Assembly: GCA_001048675.1 (NCBI GenBank)
Contig: CCKK01000024.1
Location: forward strand, 1 to 64,000
From: Vibrio diabolicus
GTDB lineage: Bacteria > Pseudomonadota > Gammaproteobacteria > Enterobacterales > Vibrionaceae
Length of the DNA: 64,000 nucleotides
Direction: 5' to 3'
Made by a program: the position numbers and the translations under genes
Shown: positions 25,684 to 33,448 of the stretch, one piece after another
How positions within the stretch are numbered: position 1 is the stretch's first letter
Layout of the letters: every line of letters starts with the position of its first letter
The notes under the pieces: generated by a model
What the model was told of the DNA's origin: nothing
Database searches by the model: none
Seen by the model: the letters and a program-made list of their open reading frames with translations, nothing else

Positions 25684-25756
25684 CTAGTGAGTAACGCTAC
25701 TTATGTACAATTGATTCTGCGGCACAATATAGTAATTGGCTGCGTTATCTCACTAG
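25684..25756. repeat. long imperfect inverted repeat
   Basis: CTAGTGAGTAACGC (25684-25697) and GCGTTATCTCACTAG (25742-25756), one bulged base, 44-base loop. It lies 54 bp before the next gene and may form a leader hairpin or be a protein-binding site. The flanking 25565-25680 is AT-rich with nothing recognised. Confidence 0.5.
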
Positions 25757-25809
25757 CCACCTTTCCCCCATACCCAAGACAACGCGCTACGTGATGAAAG
25801 GAATACCCC

Positions 25810-26205
25810 TTGAAAGCACCCGAGCGCATCAAATTCAGACACAAAGCCAAAACCAAAGCGCGACAAGCCACGTTTAGAACTCGCCAGCGGGAAAAGGGTT
25901 TAGCACTACTGCAAGCGCGTATCTCACGCCTTGCTCACGCCAAAGCATGCGAACAATGCGAACAGAACGGCATTACCCTGACTGACCTATATCAATTGGC
26001 CATCAACAACACTGACCCGAACCAGCTACCAGAAAAGCACCCCGAGGTGACAGAGGGCGACCTTGTAGGAACACGCCAAATTAGCCCTTGGATTGATCCC
26101 GAAGTGGCAAAGACGTTCGAGGAATTGGCCACCAACTACCGCAATCGAACCATAGCGATGAGTGCCATCGTCTATGCGTATTGTGTTCATTGCGAGGAAG
26201 AATGA
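25810..26205 (+). CDS. basic hypothetical protein
   Basis: 131 residues from a TTG start with AAAGGA eight bases upstream. The first 60 residues are arginine/lysine-rich (RIKFRHKAKTKARQATFRTRQ), and the C-terminal part (WIDPEVAKTFEELATNYRNRTIAMSAIVYAY) reads like a ribbon-helix-helix. Stop overlaps the start of the next gene (ATGA). Probably DNA-binding. Confidence 0.55.
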   Translation: MKAPERIKFRHKAKTKARQATFRTRQREKGLALLQARISRLAHAKACEQCEQNGITLTDLYQLAINNTDPNQLPEKHPEVTEGDLVGTRQISPWIDPEVAKTFEELATNYRNRTIAMSAIVYAYCVHCEEE

Positions 26206-26717
26206 ACCGAACCGGACACGCGTGGGGAGCACTGTGCTTTGCGCCCGTTCCTCTCGCCTTAATGGCAGACACAACACCACTGCATTCAATCCTGGCATTT
26301 CTTGGTTGCTTAAGCGGTTCGGGCGCACCAGACTGGCTTGAATTTGACAGAATCCCGCACCGAACTTACACCCATACCCTTTCGTTATGACTCGCTGTAA
26401 CGGCTTATGGCTATCATTTGGTAATAGGGGACACATTCGCACTCATTGAGGCGTTAAAAGCCACCAGCACGATTCTAGGTGCAATTCTGTGTGGATTTGG
26501 ATGCGGTTGTATCTCGCATTGGCTTGGGGATGTGCTAAACCGCCAGCCAGTGCCGATTTTTACCCCATTTGATAGGTACTGTTTGAATCTATTCGCTTCG
26601 GGGAGCCACCAGCGAATCACATGCGTATTCATTTTCTCGGTAGCATGTATTTTAGTTGGCTTTTTACGGCCTTTGTCATTCCGAATAGACTTGCTAAAAA
26701 TGACGTTTTTGACATAA
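26202..26717 (+). pseudogene. YdjM-like membrane metal-dependent hydrolase with nonsense codon
   Basis: The frame MNRTGHAWGALCFAP, SGSGAPDWLEFDRIPHRTYTHTLSL stops at TGA 26388-26390 but continues in frame as LAVTAYGYHLVIGDTF, CGCISHWLGDVLNRQPVPIF and membrane segments to 26717. GH at the start, GAPDxLE and HRxxTH are the metal-binding pattern of the DUF457/YdjM family. A TGG (Trp) to TGA change explains the break. It is otherwise intact, so the lesion is recent or an error. Translationally coupled to the upstream gene. Confidence 0.75.
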
Positions 26718-26747
26718 AAAAAGGCCACGTTTTACCGTGGCCTTTTG
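26717..26747 (+). terminator. intrinsic terminator
   Basis: AAAAAAA-GGCCACG-TTTTAC-CGTGGCC-TTTT, usable in both directions. Confidence 0.85.
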
Positions 26748-27193
26748 ATTTTGAGGAGTTGTCAATAACAGGTAATTCAATAACCAATCAATTGGCCATC
26801 TATATTTTGGAGTATCCACGTCCATTTTCTTGCGAGCGAGGTAAATATAGGACACCAAAAACGCCTTTTCAATAGGTTGAAACGCGACACATAAAAAAGA
26901 GCCAGTATTTCTACCAGCTCTTTAACTCTCTTTTGCAAACCTACTTTGAATCACTTGTCGAAGCTTTACACTTCAACACGAAACAGGGCAATTATATTGA
27001 TACTTACTCTGAAAAATCAAGAAAAAAGCGCCAATGGAATAACCAAAGGCGCTTGAGGACAGTTGTCTAAGATTTTTAAAGGAAAACACGGTCGTCACAA
27101 TGGCAACTATGTAACTCGCGCATAAATAAATTTATCCGTTCGGAATGCGTAGTTCAAGTGTTTTTTATCCATCAGCACTAGTCAAAGCACACG
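26748..27193. other. non-coding region with two leftward terminator hairpins and an operator motif
   Basis: Stem AAAGAGC/GCTCTTT at about 26895-26925 and AAGCGCC/GGCGCTT at about 27025-27053; on the minus strand each is followed by T-runs, so they would stop mazF readthrough. GTTCGGAAT occurs exactly at 27138-27146. No gene found. Confidence 0.5.
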
Positions 27194-27547
27194 TTATCCA
27201 TCAAACAAGGAGTCTGCACCGATTAGCGGTATAAGGCGAAGTAAAACATCCTCCATAACCCCACTTTCAGCGGTGGCAATCTTCTTGGCTTTGCGATCTT
27301 TCCAAGACAGGGTTTGGATTAAGCTAGAAGCAACCACACAAGGTTTATCTAGGTTATTTACGGGAACTTCCGTTGCTTGGCCGCGAATACTGGTGCTAAT
27401 AGGGCAGCAAATGAGTAATCCTGTTTGTTGGTTATATTCTTTGCTGGAAAGCACTAGCGCAGGACGGTACTTGCCAATTTCCTTTCCCTTTGTTGGCTCA
27501 AAGTCGAGCCAGATAATATCGTTTCGTTTAGGAATAAACTGCGCCAT
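27194..27547 (-). CDS. mazF: MazF-family endoribonuclease toxin
   Basis: 117 residues. N-terminal FIPKRNDIIWLDFEPTKGKEIGKYRPALVLSS is the PemK/MazF signature with the catalytic arginine in KYRPALV; CCPISTSIRGQATEVPV follows and SLIQTLSWKDRKAKKIATAE completes the fold. It cleaves mRNA when freed from antitoxin. It begins one base within the antitoxin stop. In P1 this niche is held by phd-doc, so it is probably the plasmid addiction module. Confidence 0.92.
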   Translation of the reverse strand: MAQFIPKRNDIIWLDFEPTKGKEIGKYRPALVLSSKEYNQQTGLLICCPISTSIRGQATEVPVNNLDKPCVVASSLIQTLSWKDRKAKKIATAESGVMEDVLLRLIPLIGADSLFDG

Positions 27548-27801
27548 TATTCACCTAACTCCTTGCCTGAAACTATTGCCAGCTCATCGGCGTGTGCCGT
27601 ATTTGCATCTAAACCTTTCAATAGTTCTTTTTCGCTAAATGGAAAGCTTTTTTTTGGGCGCTTGATTGGCTCAATGATTATCTTGCCACCATCAGTTTTA
27701 ACCTCAATATCCGCCCCCTCCGCTAGCCCTAATTGCTTGATAAAGGCAGCAGGGATGATGTTACCGAGGCTATTCCCTATTTTTCGCACTTGAGTACGCA
27801 T
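27547..27801 (-). CDS. mazE: MazE-family antitoxin
   Basis: 84 residues: AbrB-type swapped-hairpin fold (RTQVRKIGNSLGNIIPAAFIKQLGLAEGADIEV) for DNA binding, followed by an acidic flexible tail (SEKELLKGLDANTAHADEL) that would wrap the toxin. Overlaps mazF by one base. Likely represses its own promoter at 27841-27868, where TGTTATAACA and GTTATAAC repeats occur. Confidence 0.92.
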   Translation of the reverse strand: MRTQVRKIGNSLGNIIPAAFIKQLGLAEGADIEVKTDGGKIIIEPIKRPKKSFPFSEKELLKGLDANTAHADELAIVSGKELGE

Positions 27802-27823
27802 AATCCACCTCTCATGTTGGTAC

Positions 27824-27882
27824 GATGTTATAACAATAATATTGTATACCTTTGACTCAAAGTGTCAACTTTGTTATAACCA
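27824..27882 (-). promoter_or_regulatory. mazEF promoter and operator
   Basis: Leftward -35 TTGACA (27863-27868), 16-base spacer, -10 TACAAT (27841-27846). Repeats TGTTATAACA (27824-27833), the palindrome ACAATAATATTGT, and GTTATAAC further upstream flank it, as expected for MazE autoregulation. Confidence 0.7.
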
Positions 27883-27883
27883 C

Positions 27884-28048
27884 CTAGCCAACACTACTTT
27901 CAGTTTGCTTAAGGTGATTGTTTATCTCGTGAATCATCTTGCGTAGGGAGTTATCCAGCTCTTTGGTGTACAGCTTATCCTTGGCCAGTTCTCGCTTAAG
28001 GATGCGGTCGTGTTTGCGATGCCAGAATAGTTCGTGGACTTTTCTCAT
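27884..28048 (-). CDS. 54-residue basic helical protein
   Basis: ATG 28048 to TAG 27884. The product is highly charged and helical (RKVHELFWHRKHDRILKRE, LDNSLRKMIHEINNHLKQ), without Met-poor or random composition. It is preceded by a long structured leader and a GTTCGGAAT site. Ribosome site weak. Possibly a small regulator. Confidence 0.5.
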   Translation of the reverse strand: MRKVHELFWHRKHDRILKRELAKDKLYTKELDNSLRKMIHEINNHLKQTESSVG

Positions 28049-28252
28049 AGTGCCTACTCATATAGGCGCTCTTTGGTAGGGGATAGATAGAACAAAGGGC
28101 TAACCCTCTTTCGAAGATCAACCCTTTGCCCTCTTTGGGAGCCTGTAGGTTTTTACCCTACAACGCTTGCACAACCTTATTAAACAAGCGCACCGTATAG
28201 GAAGTCGTATCCGTCACTGTCCTATGGGGATAATACTAAACTCATTCCGAAC
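28049..28252 (-). promoter_or_regulatory. structured leader of the 54-residue ORF with operator motif
   Basis: On the minus strand stems TGTAGG/CCTACA and CAAAGGG/CCCTTTG can form. The motif lies at 28244-28252 with TATTAT a short way downstream. It could be a leader or a small RNA of about 170 nt. Confidence 0.4.
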
Positions 28253-28304
28253 ATATCACAATATTAGTTTGCATTTCATTTTGTGATTTTTACCAATTTA
28301 AAGA

Positions 28305-28550
28305 TTATTTCTGTCGCTTTTTGCTGGTGGCTTTCTTGAGTGTTTCGTAGTAGCCAATCTTTATCAAAAAGAAGTACCAGAGCGCATTAAGAGGCGTGAT
28401 TTGCCTAAACTGTAGGTCAGCAAACCAGAATCGCTTTTTCAGATGCTTAATGGCCATGTAGGCTAACCATTGGTGTTTGAATCTAAGTACCGTCACTAGG
28501 CGCGTTTTCTTCACCTTAAGCGTGAATACATAGACCCTTGGTTTACTCAT
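28305..28550 (-). CDS. small basic hypothetical protein
   Basis: 81 residues, strongly basic and aromatic (VKKTRLVTVLRFKHQWLAYMAIKHLKKRFWF). Its start overlaps the stop of the HTH gene, so it is the last gene of the operon starting at 30762. Function unknown. Confidence 0.5.
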   Translation of the reverse strand: MSKPRVYVFTLKVKKTRLVTVLRFKHQWLAYMAIKHLKKRFWFADLQFRQITPLNALWYFFLIKIGYYETLKKATSKKRQK

Positions 28551-29028
28551 AGCTTGCTTTCCCCTCTAACTGGTATCGAAGCGGAGCAGTAAGCCATCCC
28601 CAACGTTTATGTCGCCATATGTCGCTAATCGTGGACTGGTGCACCCCGTATTCCTCGGCTAACGTGTGTTGGCATACCTGCTTAGTGAATAAGAGCTCGT
28701 AGATGCGTAGAACTTCGCTAGGGGATAGCTTGGATGCGCAGTTCTTTCCTCGGCGGTCTACGTTGTCCTTGACGGCCTTTTCAGCGGGTACGCAAGCCTT
28801 AAGTCGTCTTAGCACTCGGCGGTAACTGGTATCGGTAGCGGCGCATAGCTGTCTTGCGGTCATTACCTTGCCTTGGTAGGTCACAAGGTGCTTGGTAGCC
28901 TCGGCCAGTAGTTTCTCTCCGATTCGTAGTCCTTTGTGATACGCGCGATAAAGGGAAGTCATTGGATAGCCAGTTAACTGAGCGAGACGGTACACGCTCA
29001 TCGATTGACCCTGATATTGAATGCTCAT
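28543..29028 (-). CDS. HTH DNA-binding protein
   Basis: 161 residues containing several helix-turn-helix-like units: SVYRLAQLTGYPMTSLYRAYHKG, TARQLCAATDTSYRRVLRRLKA and CQHTLAEEYGVHQSTISDIWRHKRWGW. Similar multi-HTH proteins accompany homing or late-regulator functions in phages. GGGAG precedes the ATG. Confidence 0.6.
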   Translation of the reverse strand: MSIQYQGQSMSVYRLAQLTGYPMTSLYRAYHKGLRIGEKLLAEATKHLVTYQGKVMTARQLCAATDTSYRRVLRRLKACVPAEKAVKDNVDRRGKNCASKLSPSEVLRIYELLFTKQVCQHTLAEEYGVHQSTISDIWRHKRWGWLTAPLRYQLEGKASYE

Positions 29029-29042
29029 AGTGACTCACTCCC

Positions 29043-29681
29043 TTAAGCCACTTTAGCGATTTGCTCGTAGATACCAGTAAGGTGCGTTCTACCTACCTTA
29101 CGGTTAAAGCGCATGGATGGTGTTTGTAGACCTTTCTCGGTAAAGAGCACTAAGGCACTGCCGAAGTTCACACCTTGCTTTTTGGTGTGCCCATCTGTCT
29201 CATAGAACGGGTAACGGCCATCCGGCTTGTAAATCATCGTGGCGTAGCCCTCAACCAAGTCCAGCCACCACGTTGTGAGTTCTTCATGTGGTAACAGCAT
29301 CATACCGTCACGGCCTTTTCTGGCTTGTTCTAGCGCCTTTTCCAGAAATTCAAACTTAAGGTCAAACGGGGGATTGCACCACCAGCCATCTTCCCATTCG
29401 CCTTGTAGGCCATCGAACCCAACACAAACAGGGTTTAGGAGTTGAGCGGCCTTGTGTTTTAGCTTAAGGCTTGGGAATCCACTCGGCTGTTCGTTAATCC
29501 AGTCAGGAGCCACGTAGAAGCGGTTCACCTTGGCGGTTTGTGGCTCGGCGGCAACATCTAAAACAAACTCTTTTCCGGTATCACGTCGAAAGAGGAATTG
29601 AGCATCAAAGAAACAGTCCCAACGAGTCGCCCATTTGTTCTTTGCGCCCTCGACGGTCTTACTTTTGACTAGGTGCGCCAT
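29043..29681 (-). CDS. dam: phage N6-adenine DNA methyltransferase (Dam type)
   Basis: 212 residues from ATG 29681 (GAGAAG nine bases upstream); a longer frame begins at 29747. WATRWDCFFDAQFLF...GKEFVLDVAAEPQTAKVNRFY and the catalytic DGWWCNPPFDLKFEFLEKALEQARKG follow the phage Dam family pattern, in which NPPY/F is the active site. It should methylate GATC. P1 also carries a Dam enzyme, whose marks control pac cleavage; here GATC clusters occur in the pac candidate and the origin. Confidence 0.85.
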   Translation of the reverse strand: MAHLVKSKTVEGAKNKWATRWDCFFDAQFLFRRDTGKEFVLDVAAEPQTAKVNRFYVAPDWINEQPSGFPSLKLKHKAAQLLNPVCVGFDGLQGEWEDGWWCNPPFDLKFEFLEKALEQARKGRDGMMLLPHEELTTWWLDLVEGYATMIYKPDGRYPFYETDGHTKKQGVNFGSALVLFTEKGLQTPSMRFNRKVGRTHLTGIYEQIAKVA

Positions 29682-29901
29682 TCTCTGACTTCTCCCCACT
29701 CTTGGCCGCGACAGTAATGCGCTCGATGCGTTCTGCGTCCAAATCAATCTTCACTCGCTCTATCTTTGGATAGACCACCAATCCATAAAAGCTGTATGTG
29801 CCAATACCGACAACAGCCACCAGCGCTAACACAATGGTTATGGCCAGTAGCCGAACGGAGCCGATAAAGACACGTAGCCCAATTGCCTTACTATCATTCA
29901 T
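29659..29901 (-). CDS. small membrane protein
   Basis: 80 residues from ATG 29901. One membrane helix (LLAITIVLALVAVVGIGTYSFYGLVVY), then a charged tail. Overlaps the HU-like gene upstream and Dam downstream. Function unknown. Confidence 0.5.
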   Translation of the reverse strand: MNDSKAIGLRVFIGSVRLLAITIVLALVAVVGIGTYSFYGLVVYPKIERVKIDLDAERIERITVAAKSGEKSENGAPSQK

Positions 29902-30190
29902 GGACGCGTACCATGTCCTTGTAAGCAGAGAACAATACGCTGTGCTCGGTTTTGACACCTAAGCGCTCTTTCGTCGCCGGATTAATGGTTGTGCGTTCAC
30001 GCTCTATGTGACGGAGACGGCCAAAGCCTCGAATTCGCACCTCACGGCCTTTCGCAATCTCAACCAGAATGTGATTGATCATTGCGTCCAGACAATCGCC
30101 CACCAGCTCTGCATCATCACCAGTAAGCTTTAAGCCAAGGCGCTTAGAAATGTTTCTTTCAATGTCAGTTCGGTTTAAGCGTGTGCTCAT
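29894..30190 (-). CDS. HU/IHF-family DNA-bending protein
   Basis: 98 residues, the standard family length. RTDIERNISKRLGL, DAMINHILVEIAKGREVRIRGFGRLRHIERERTTINPATKERL includes the conserved GFG turn and the arm with the N-P-A-T proline that kinks DNA. It overlaps a second, broken HU-like gene. The pair resembles IHF alpha/beta and may serve packaging, partition or origin complexes. Confidence 0.85.
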   Translation of the reverse strand: MSTRLNRTDIERNISKRLGLKLTGDDAELVGDCLDAMINHILVEIAKGREVRIRGFGRLRHIERERTTINPATKERLGVKTEHSVLFSAYKDMVRVHE

Positions 30191-30514
30191 TAATGTGCCC
30201 CCTTGATCTCGTTTACCTTGTTTGCCAGCTCATCGCGGAATACATCCGATGCACTAAAAGTCAGCTTGTCTCGCGCAGCTACAATCGCTGGTGCTCCCGT
30301 TTTTGGATTACGGCCAGCTCGCGCTTTCTTAAGGCGAGGTGCGAACGTACCGAAACCACTAAGCAATACAGCATTGCCCTCAATCATGGTTTGAGTTGAG
30401 ATTTCTTCGATAAAGGCATCAAAAACCAGCTCGCATTCTTCACGTAATGCGCCAGTTTTCTTTTTTCATTGCTGAGATCAGTTCGTGCTTACCTACGGCT
30501 TTTTGTTTAGACAC
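30190..30514 (-). pseudogene. HU-family gene broken by a one-base insertion
   Basis: From GTG 30514 the frame reads SKQKAVGKHELISAMKK, then runs out of frame at the A6 run (30461-30466, minus strand) where five A would keep it open. The correct continuation is KTGALREECELVFDAFIEEI...GNAVLLSGFGTFAPRLKKARAGRNPKTGAPA to the stop at 30190, a classical HU arm. The restored product would be about 107 residues. Either a homopolymer sequencing error or a disabled gene. Confidence 0.75.
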
Positions 30515-30762
30515 GCTAAGTCCTCTTGAATATCTTTCAGATAAATTCCGTGCTGTTGGCCTAGAAGATTGATGGCGTAAAGAACCAGTTCTTCTCGACT
30601 GCTACAGCCAAGTTCTATTTGGAGTCGCCTAATTTGCTCTCGTTGTGTCGCGCTGGCGCGATAGTATTGACGTTTAATGTCAAACCTAGCCATCTTGGCA
30701 AGATGACGATTACAGCGCTGCTGAGGGGTTAAGGCGTTTTTCTTGGGTTTACGTCCTGCCAT
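30493..30762 (-). CDS. ribbon-helix-helix regulator, probably leaderless and autoregulated
   Basis: 89 residues. A basic arm (AGRKPKKNALTPQQRCNRH) is followed by ASATQREQIRRLQIELGCSSREELVLYAINLLG, the helix-turn-helix part of a ribbon-helix-helix fold. TATAAT ends seven bases before the ATG, so transcription would begin at or next to the start codon. Two copies of GTTCGGAAT lie in its promoter. It is therefore the best local candidate for the protein that binds that motif. First gene of the HU-Dam operon. Confidence 0.65.
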   Translation of the reverse strand: MAGRKPKKNALTPQQRCNRHLAKMARFDIKRQYYRASATQREQIRRLQIELGCSSREELVLYAINLLGQQHGIYLKDIQEDLACLNKKP

Positions 30763-30768
30763 GAGACG

Positions 30769-30806
30769 ATTATAACCATTCCGAACACGCCGTAAATATT
30801 CCGAAC
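30769..30806 (-). promoter_or_regulatory. promoter with two GTTCGGAAT operators
   Basis: Leftward -10 TATAAT (30769-30774), 16-base spacer, -35-like TTTACG (30791-30796). One motif (30778-30786) fills the spacer, the other (30798-30806) lies just upstream, 20 bp (two turns) apart. Confidence 0.7.
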
Positions 30807-30830
30807 ACGACTTCTGTTTTTAACAACAAA

Positions 30831-30855
30831 AAAATACCGCCCATATAGGCGGCAT
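30831..30855 (-). terminator. intrinsic terminator of the SSB operon
   Basis: Leftward stem CCGCC-TATATG-GGCGG followed by TATTTTTTT. Confidence 0.8.
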
Positions 30856-30882
30856 TTGTGGAAAGATGATCAAGGATTGGCG

Positions 30883-31581
30883 TTAAGCTCGTTTGAACTC
30901 CGAAAAGTGGCTGCGCATGCCATCACGAACTTTGAGAGGCGTTTTGCGCAGCTTGGCGCGTGTCGCTGTGTCGTATAAGTATTGTTCCCATTCCCAATAG
31001 GACATATCACGTAGTCGGCCTACAGGCTCACCAACACTATTCATGAATATGTAGGTGTTCTTGGCTTGGCCGTTCGGGATTGAGTTGCCATTACCATCCA
31101 ATATCTCAAAGACCCCTCTCGCACCGACAAACGTCACGGTCAGACCATATTGTGCCGCTGTAGCATCAATCATTGCGCTAGTGAGGTAAACATTCTCGCC
31201 AAAGATTTTAGTACGGAGGATTTCACGACGATATTTCTTAATGTCTCGAACCCATTCAAAGATAACGCAGCGAGTATGTGGCGTTCGGATGTTGGTTTTT
31301 ACTTTGATTAGACCAGCATCGAATAGCATTCTAATGACTCGATAGTTGATCTTCTCTCTTGGTGCAATTGTGTCGCCAGTAGCATCGTAGTCACAAATAT
31401 GACCACCAGTAAGCCAACGATACGCTTGAGCGCTACCAAATTCCCCTGCGGGAGCATAGCTTAGCAACAACTTGTCATAGTAAAGGTAATCGCATAGGAA
31501 GTTACGGACTACCTTTGTTGCTTCTAACACGTCTAAATCAACTGGCTTTTGGCCAATGCTGTGATATTCACTCGCTAACAT
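30883..31581 (-). CDS. hypothetical protein, last gene of the SSB operon
   Basis: 232 residues, not recognised. The central part (EKINYRVIRMLFDAGLIKVKTNIRTPHTRCVIFEW) looks like a winged helix. It lies between the VRR nuclease and a terminator, so a role in DNA metabolism is plausible but unproved. Confidence 0.55.
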   Translation of the reverse strand: MLASEYHSIGQKPVDLDVLEATKVVRNFLCDYLYYDKLLLSYAPAGEFGSAQAYRWLTGGHICDYDATGDTIAPREKINYRVIRMLFDAGLIKVKTNIRTPHTRCVIFEWVRDIKKYRREILRTKIFGENVYLTSAMIDATAAQYGLTVTFVGARGVFEILDGNGNSIPNGQAKNTYIFMNSVGEPVGRLRDMSYWEWEQYLYDTATRAKLRKTPLKVRDGMRSHFSEFKRA

Positions 31582-31607
31582 GAGATAACTAAGCCCTTTT
31601 TATATAC

Positions 31608-32336
31608 TTATGCGGCTAGTCTAGTTTTGTTATCAAATGTTGGCAATTGGAGATAGCTATTAATTTGACAAATGCACTCATCAAACCCCTTGGCCACAAC
31701 CACGTAATACCCTAGATTTTGGAACATTTTTATCTTTTCCTGTTGTTCCTTACTTGGGCGACCTTTTTCCGTTTTCACCTCCAAAAAGAACCCGTGATAC
31801 ACCCCTCTCGGGATAGGAAAAAATATATCTGGCACACCTTTCTTTTGTCCCTCATAGCTCATCATCGAAGCCGCTTTAGGTGTTCGGTAGCCACCATTAG
31901 GGATTGAGAAAACCAGCGGGTAAATATCCTTGTACTGCGTCTCTAACGTGTAGAACAAACGCACCTGTAACCAGTGTTCGGCCAGTTTCGTGTCGTTAAA
32001 CTCTTTCGGGCGCTTAATCCCTTGTGCAAGGCGCGTTTTGTGTGGTGAATCCAGTTCCACTTTCTTCTGTGTTGCAGCGCGCGCAACGTCATTGTCTTTC
32101 TCAAGAATACGGATAAGCCAAGCTGGTAGTTCCGACTTATCCACCAGCGCGGTATTAGGGACGTTTATCGATGCCGGATTGATGATGTGATTAACAGAAC
32201 GGTTAATCTCATTAAGTGCTGCATCGATATTGAAGTCGCCACCGTGGCCAGCTTTCACGCCTTTGCTTTTCCACTTCTTGCGCTTAGCGACTTGGTTTGC
32301 GAGGAAAGAGTGATCGAATCGTGGTGCCTTGGCCAT
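31608..32336 (-). CDS. VRR-NUC domain nuclease
   Basis: 242 residues. The C-terminal 110 residues fit the VRR-NUC fold of the PD-(D/E)xK superfamily: LVFSIPNGGYRTPKAASMM, GVPDIFFPIPRGVYHGFFLEVKTEKGRPSKEQQEKI, with D in GVPD and E-x-K in EVKTE as catalytic residues. The first 120 residues are basic and unassigned. Such phage nucleases act on branched DNA (Holliday-junction or flap processing). It lies in the operon with SSB. Confidence 0.82.
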   Translation of the reverse strand: MAKAPRFDHSFLANQVAKRKKWKSKGVKAGHGGDFNIDAALNEINRSVNHIINPASINVPNTALVDKSELPAWLIRILEKDNDVARAATQKKVELDSPHKTRLAQGIKRPKEFNDTKLAEHWLQVRLFYTLETQYKDIYPLVFSIPNGGYRTPKAASMMSYEGQKKGVPDIFFPIPRGVYHGFFLEVKTEKGRPSKEQQEKIKMFQNLGYYVVVAKGFDECICQINSYLQLPTFDNKTRLAA

Positions 32337-32338
32337 AA

Positions 32339-32602
32339 CTAGATAAGCCCTTGTACAACTAAAATCTCTTGCTCCTTACGGCGGTTGAAGTAGGCAAACA
32401 CCTCGTCCTTGATGAATTGCTTAGATACCACCTTGCGGCGGCCTCCTTGAGAGAAAACACGCTTAGCAATGTCCTCAGATAGCGTCCAACAAAGTGCGGT
32501 TTGGATTTCGGATTCGTCATTGATAGCTCGGTAGGCCGTGATCACCTTGGGTAGCTGGCGCACCAAGGAAGCTCTACAGTAAAAACATCGCTCATCGGGC
32601 AA
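32339..32602 (-). CDS. small hypothetical protein
   Basis: 87 residues from a TTG start. RCFYCRASL near the N-terminus is a CxxC pair; the rest is helical. Adjacent to the VRR nuclease (3-base gap). Confidence 0.45.
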   Translation of the reverse strand: MPDERCFYCRASLVRQLPKVITAYRAINDESEIQTALCWTLSEDIAKRVFSQGGRRKVVSKQFIKDEVFAYFNRRKEQEILVVQGLI

Positions 32603-32650
32603 TTTCTCTACTACTCAAAAATTGGGATAAGGGAATAGGGTTAAAGTGTT

Positions 32651-32950
32651 TTATTCTTGGTTAGCAAAGCGCTCTAGGCGTTCTTCTAAGTCATCCAGCC
32701 AAACCAGTATTTCGCTACCTTTGTGAACGTAGTCGAGGTAGCTGTCTTGGATTAGTTCGGCCACATGACCCGAACACCCGTTTACTTCTGCCGCGATTGC
32801 ACGGTTACTGAAATAAAAAGCACTTGGTGTGTCCGTAAAATCCGTTTCGCCTGTCGCCTCGCGCATTTCCATAAGCGCTTTAGTGGTCATTCGACGCAAT
32901 ACAATCAGTAAGTCGTCTTGAGTTGCTAACGCTAAATTTTGCTTACTCAC
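32651..32950 (-). CDS. small acidic hypothetical protein
   Basis: 99 residues from GTG 32950, three bases after the SSB gene. Acidic with predicted helices; SNRAIAAEVNGCSGHVAELI could be a helix-turn-helix. Not recognised. Confidence 0.5.
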   Translation of the reverse strand: MSKQNLALATQDDLLIVLRRMTTKALMEMREATGETDFTDTPSAFYFSNRAIAAEVNGCSGHVAELIQDSYLDYVHKGSEILVWLDDLEERLERFANQE

Positions 32951-32953
32951 CGT

Positions 32954-33445
32954 TCAAGCCGCCACGTAACTCAGCATCTTGTAATGACGAAACTCGTTCT
33001 GGAACGGTATTTCATCGTCAAAATCCATTGGTGGCTCGCCGTATTGCTGTTGAGATTGATCCCAACCGCCTTGTTGTTGCTGGCCACCAGCTCGGTTATT
33101 GCCAAGCATTTGCATCACGCCATTAAAGCCTTGAACTACTACCTCTGTGCTGTAACGGTCTTGGCCTTGCTTGTCTTTCCATTTGCGAGTCTGCAATTGA
33201 CCCTCGATGTAAACTTGTGACCCTTTGCGTAGGAACTCCCCCGCTACTTCGGCCAACTTGCCGAACAACACCACTCGATGCCACTCGGTTTTTTCTCGGT
33301 TCTCCCCTGTCGCTTTATCGCGCCAAGTTTCGGATGTAGCGATCGTGATATTCGCTACTGCGCCGCCATTTGGCAGGTATCGGATTTCGGGATCTGACCC
33401 CAAGTTACCAACCAGAATGACCTTGTTAATGCCTCTTGAAGCCAT
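32954..33445 (-). CDS. ssb: single-stranded DNA-binding protein with extended C-terminus
   Basis: 163 residues. OB-fold with SRGINKVILVGNLGSDPEIRY, TEWHRVVLFGKLAEVAGEFLRKGSQVYIEG, a glutamine/glycine linker, and the acidic tip PMDFDDEIPF. In the family that tip is the very end of the protein; here a CAG codon follows and 15 further residues (NEFRHYKMLSYVA) continue to the stop. This looks like loss of a TAG stop, and may hide the tip from its partners. P1 also encodes an SSB. Confidence 0.92.
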   Translation of the reverse strand: MASRGINKVILVGNLGSDPEIRYLPNGGAVANITIATSETWRDKATGENREKTEWHRVVLFGKLAEVAGEFLRKGSQVYIEGQLQTRKWKDKQGQDRYSTEVVVQGFNGVMQMLGNNRAGGQQQQGGWDQSQQQYGEPPMDFDDEIPFQNEFRHYKMLSYVAA

Positions 33446-33448
33446 TCG

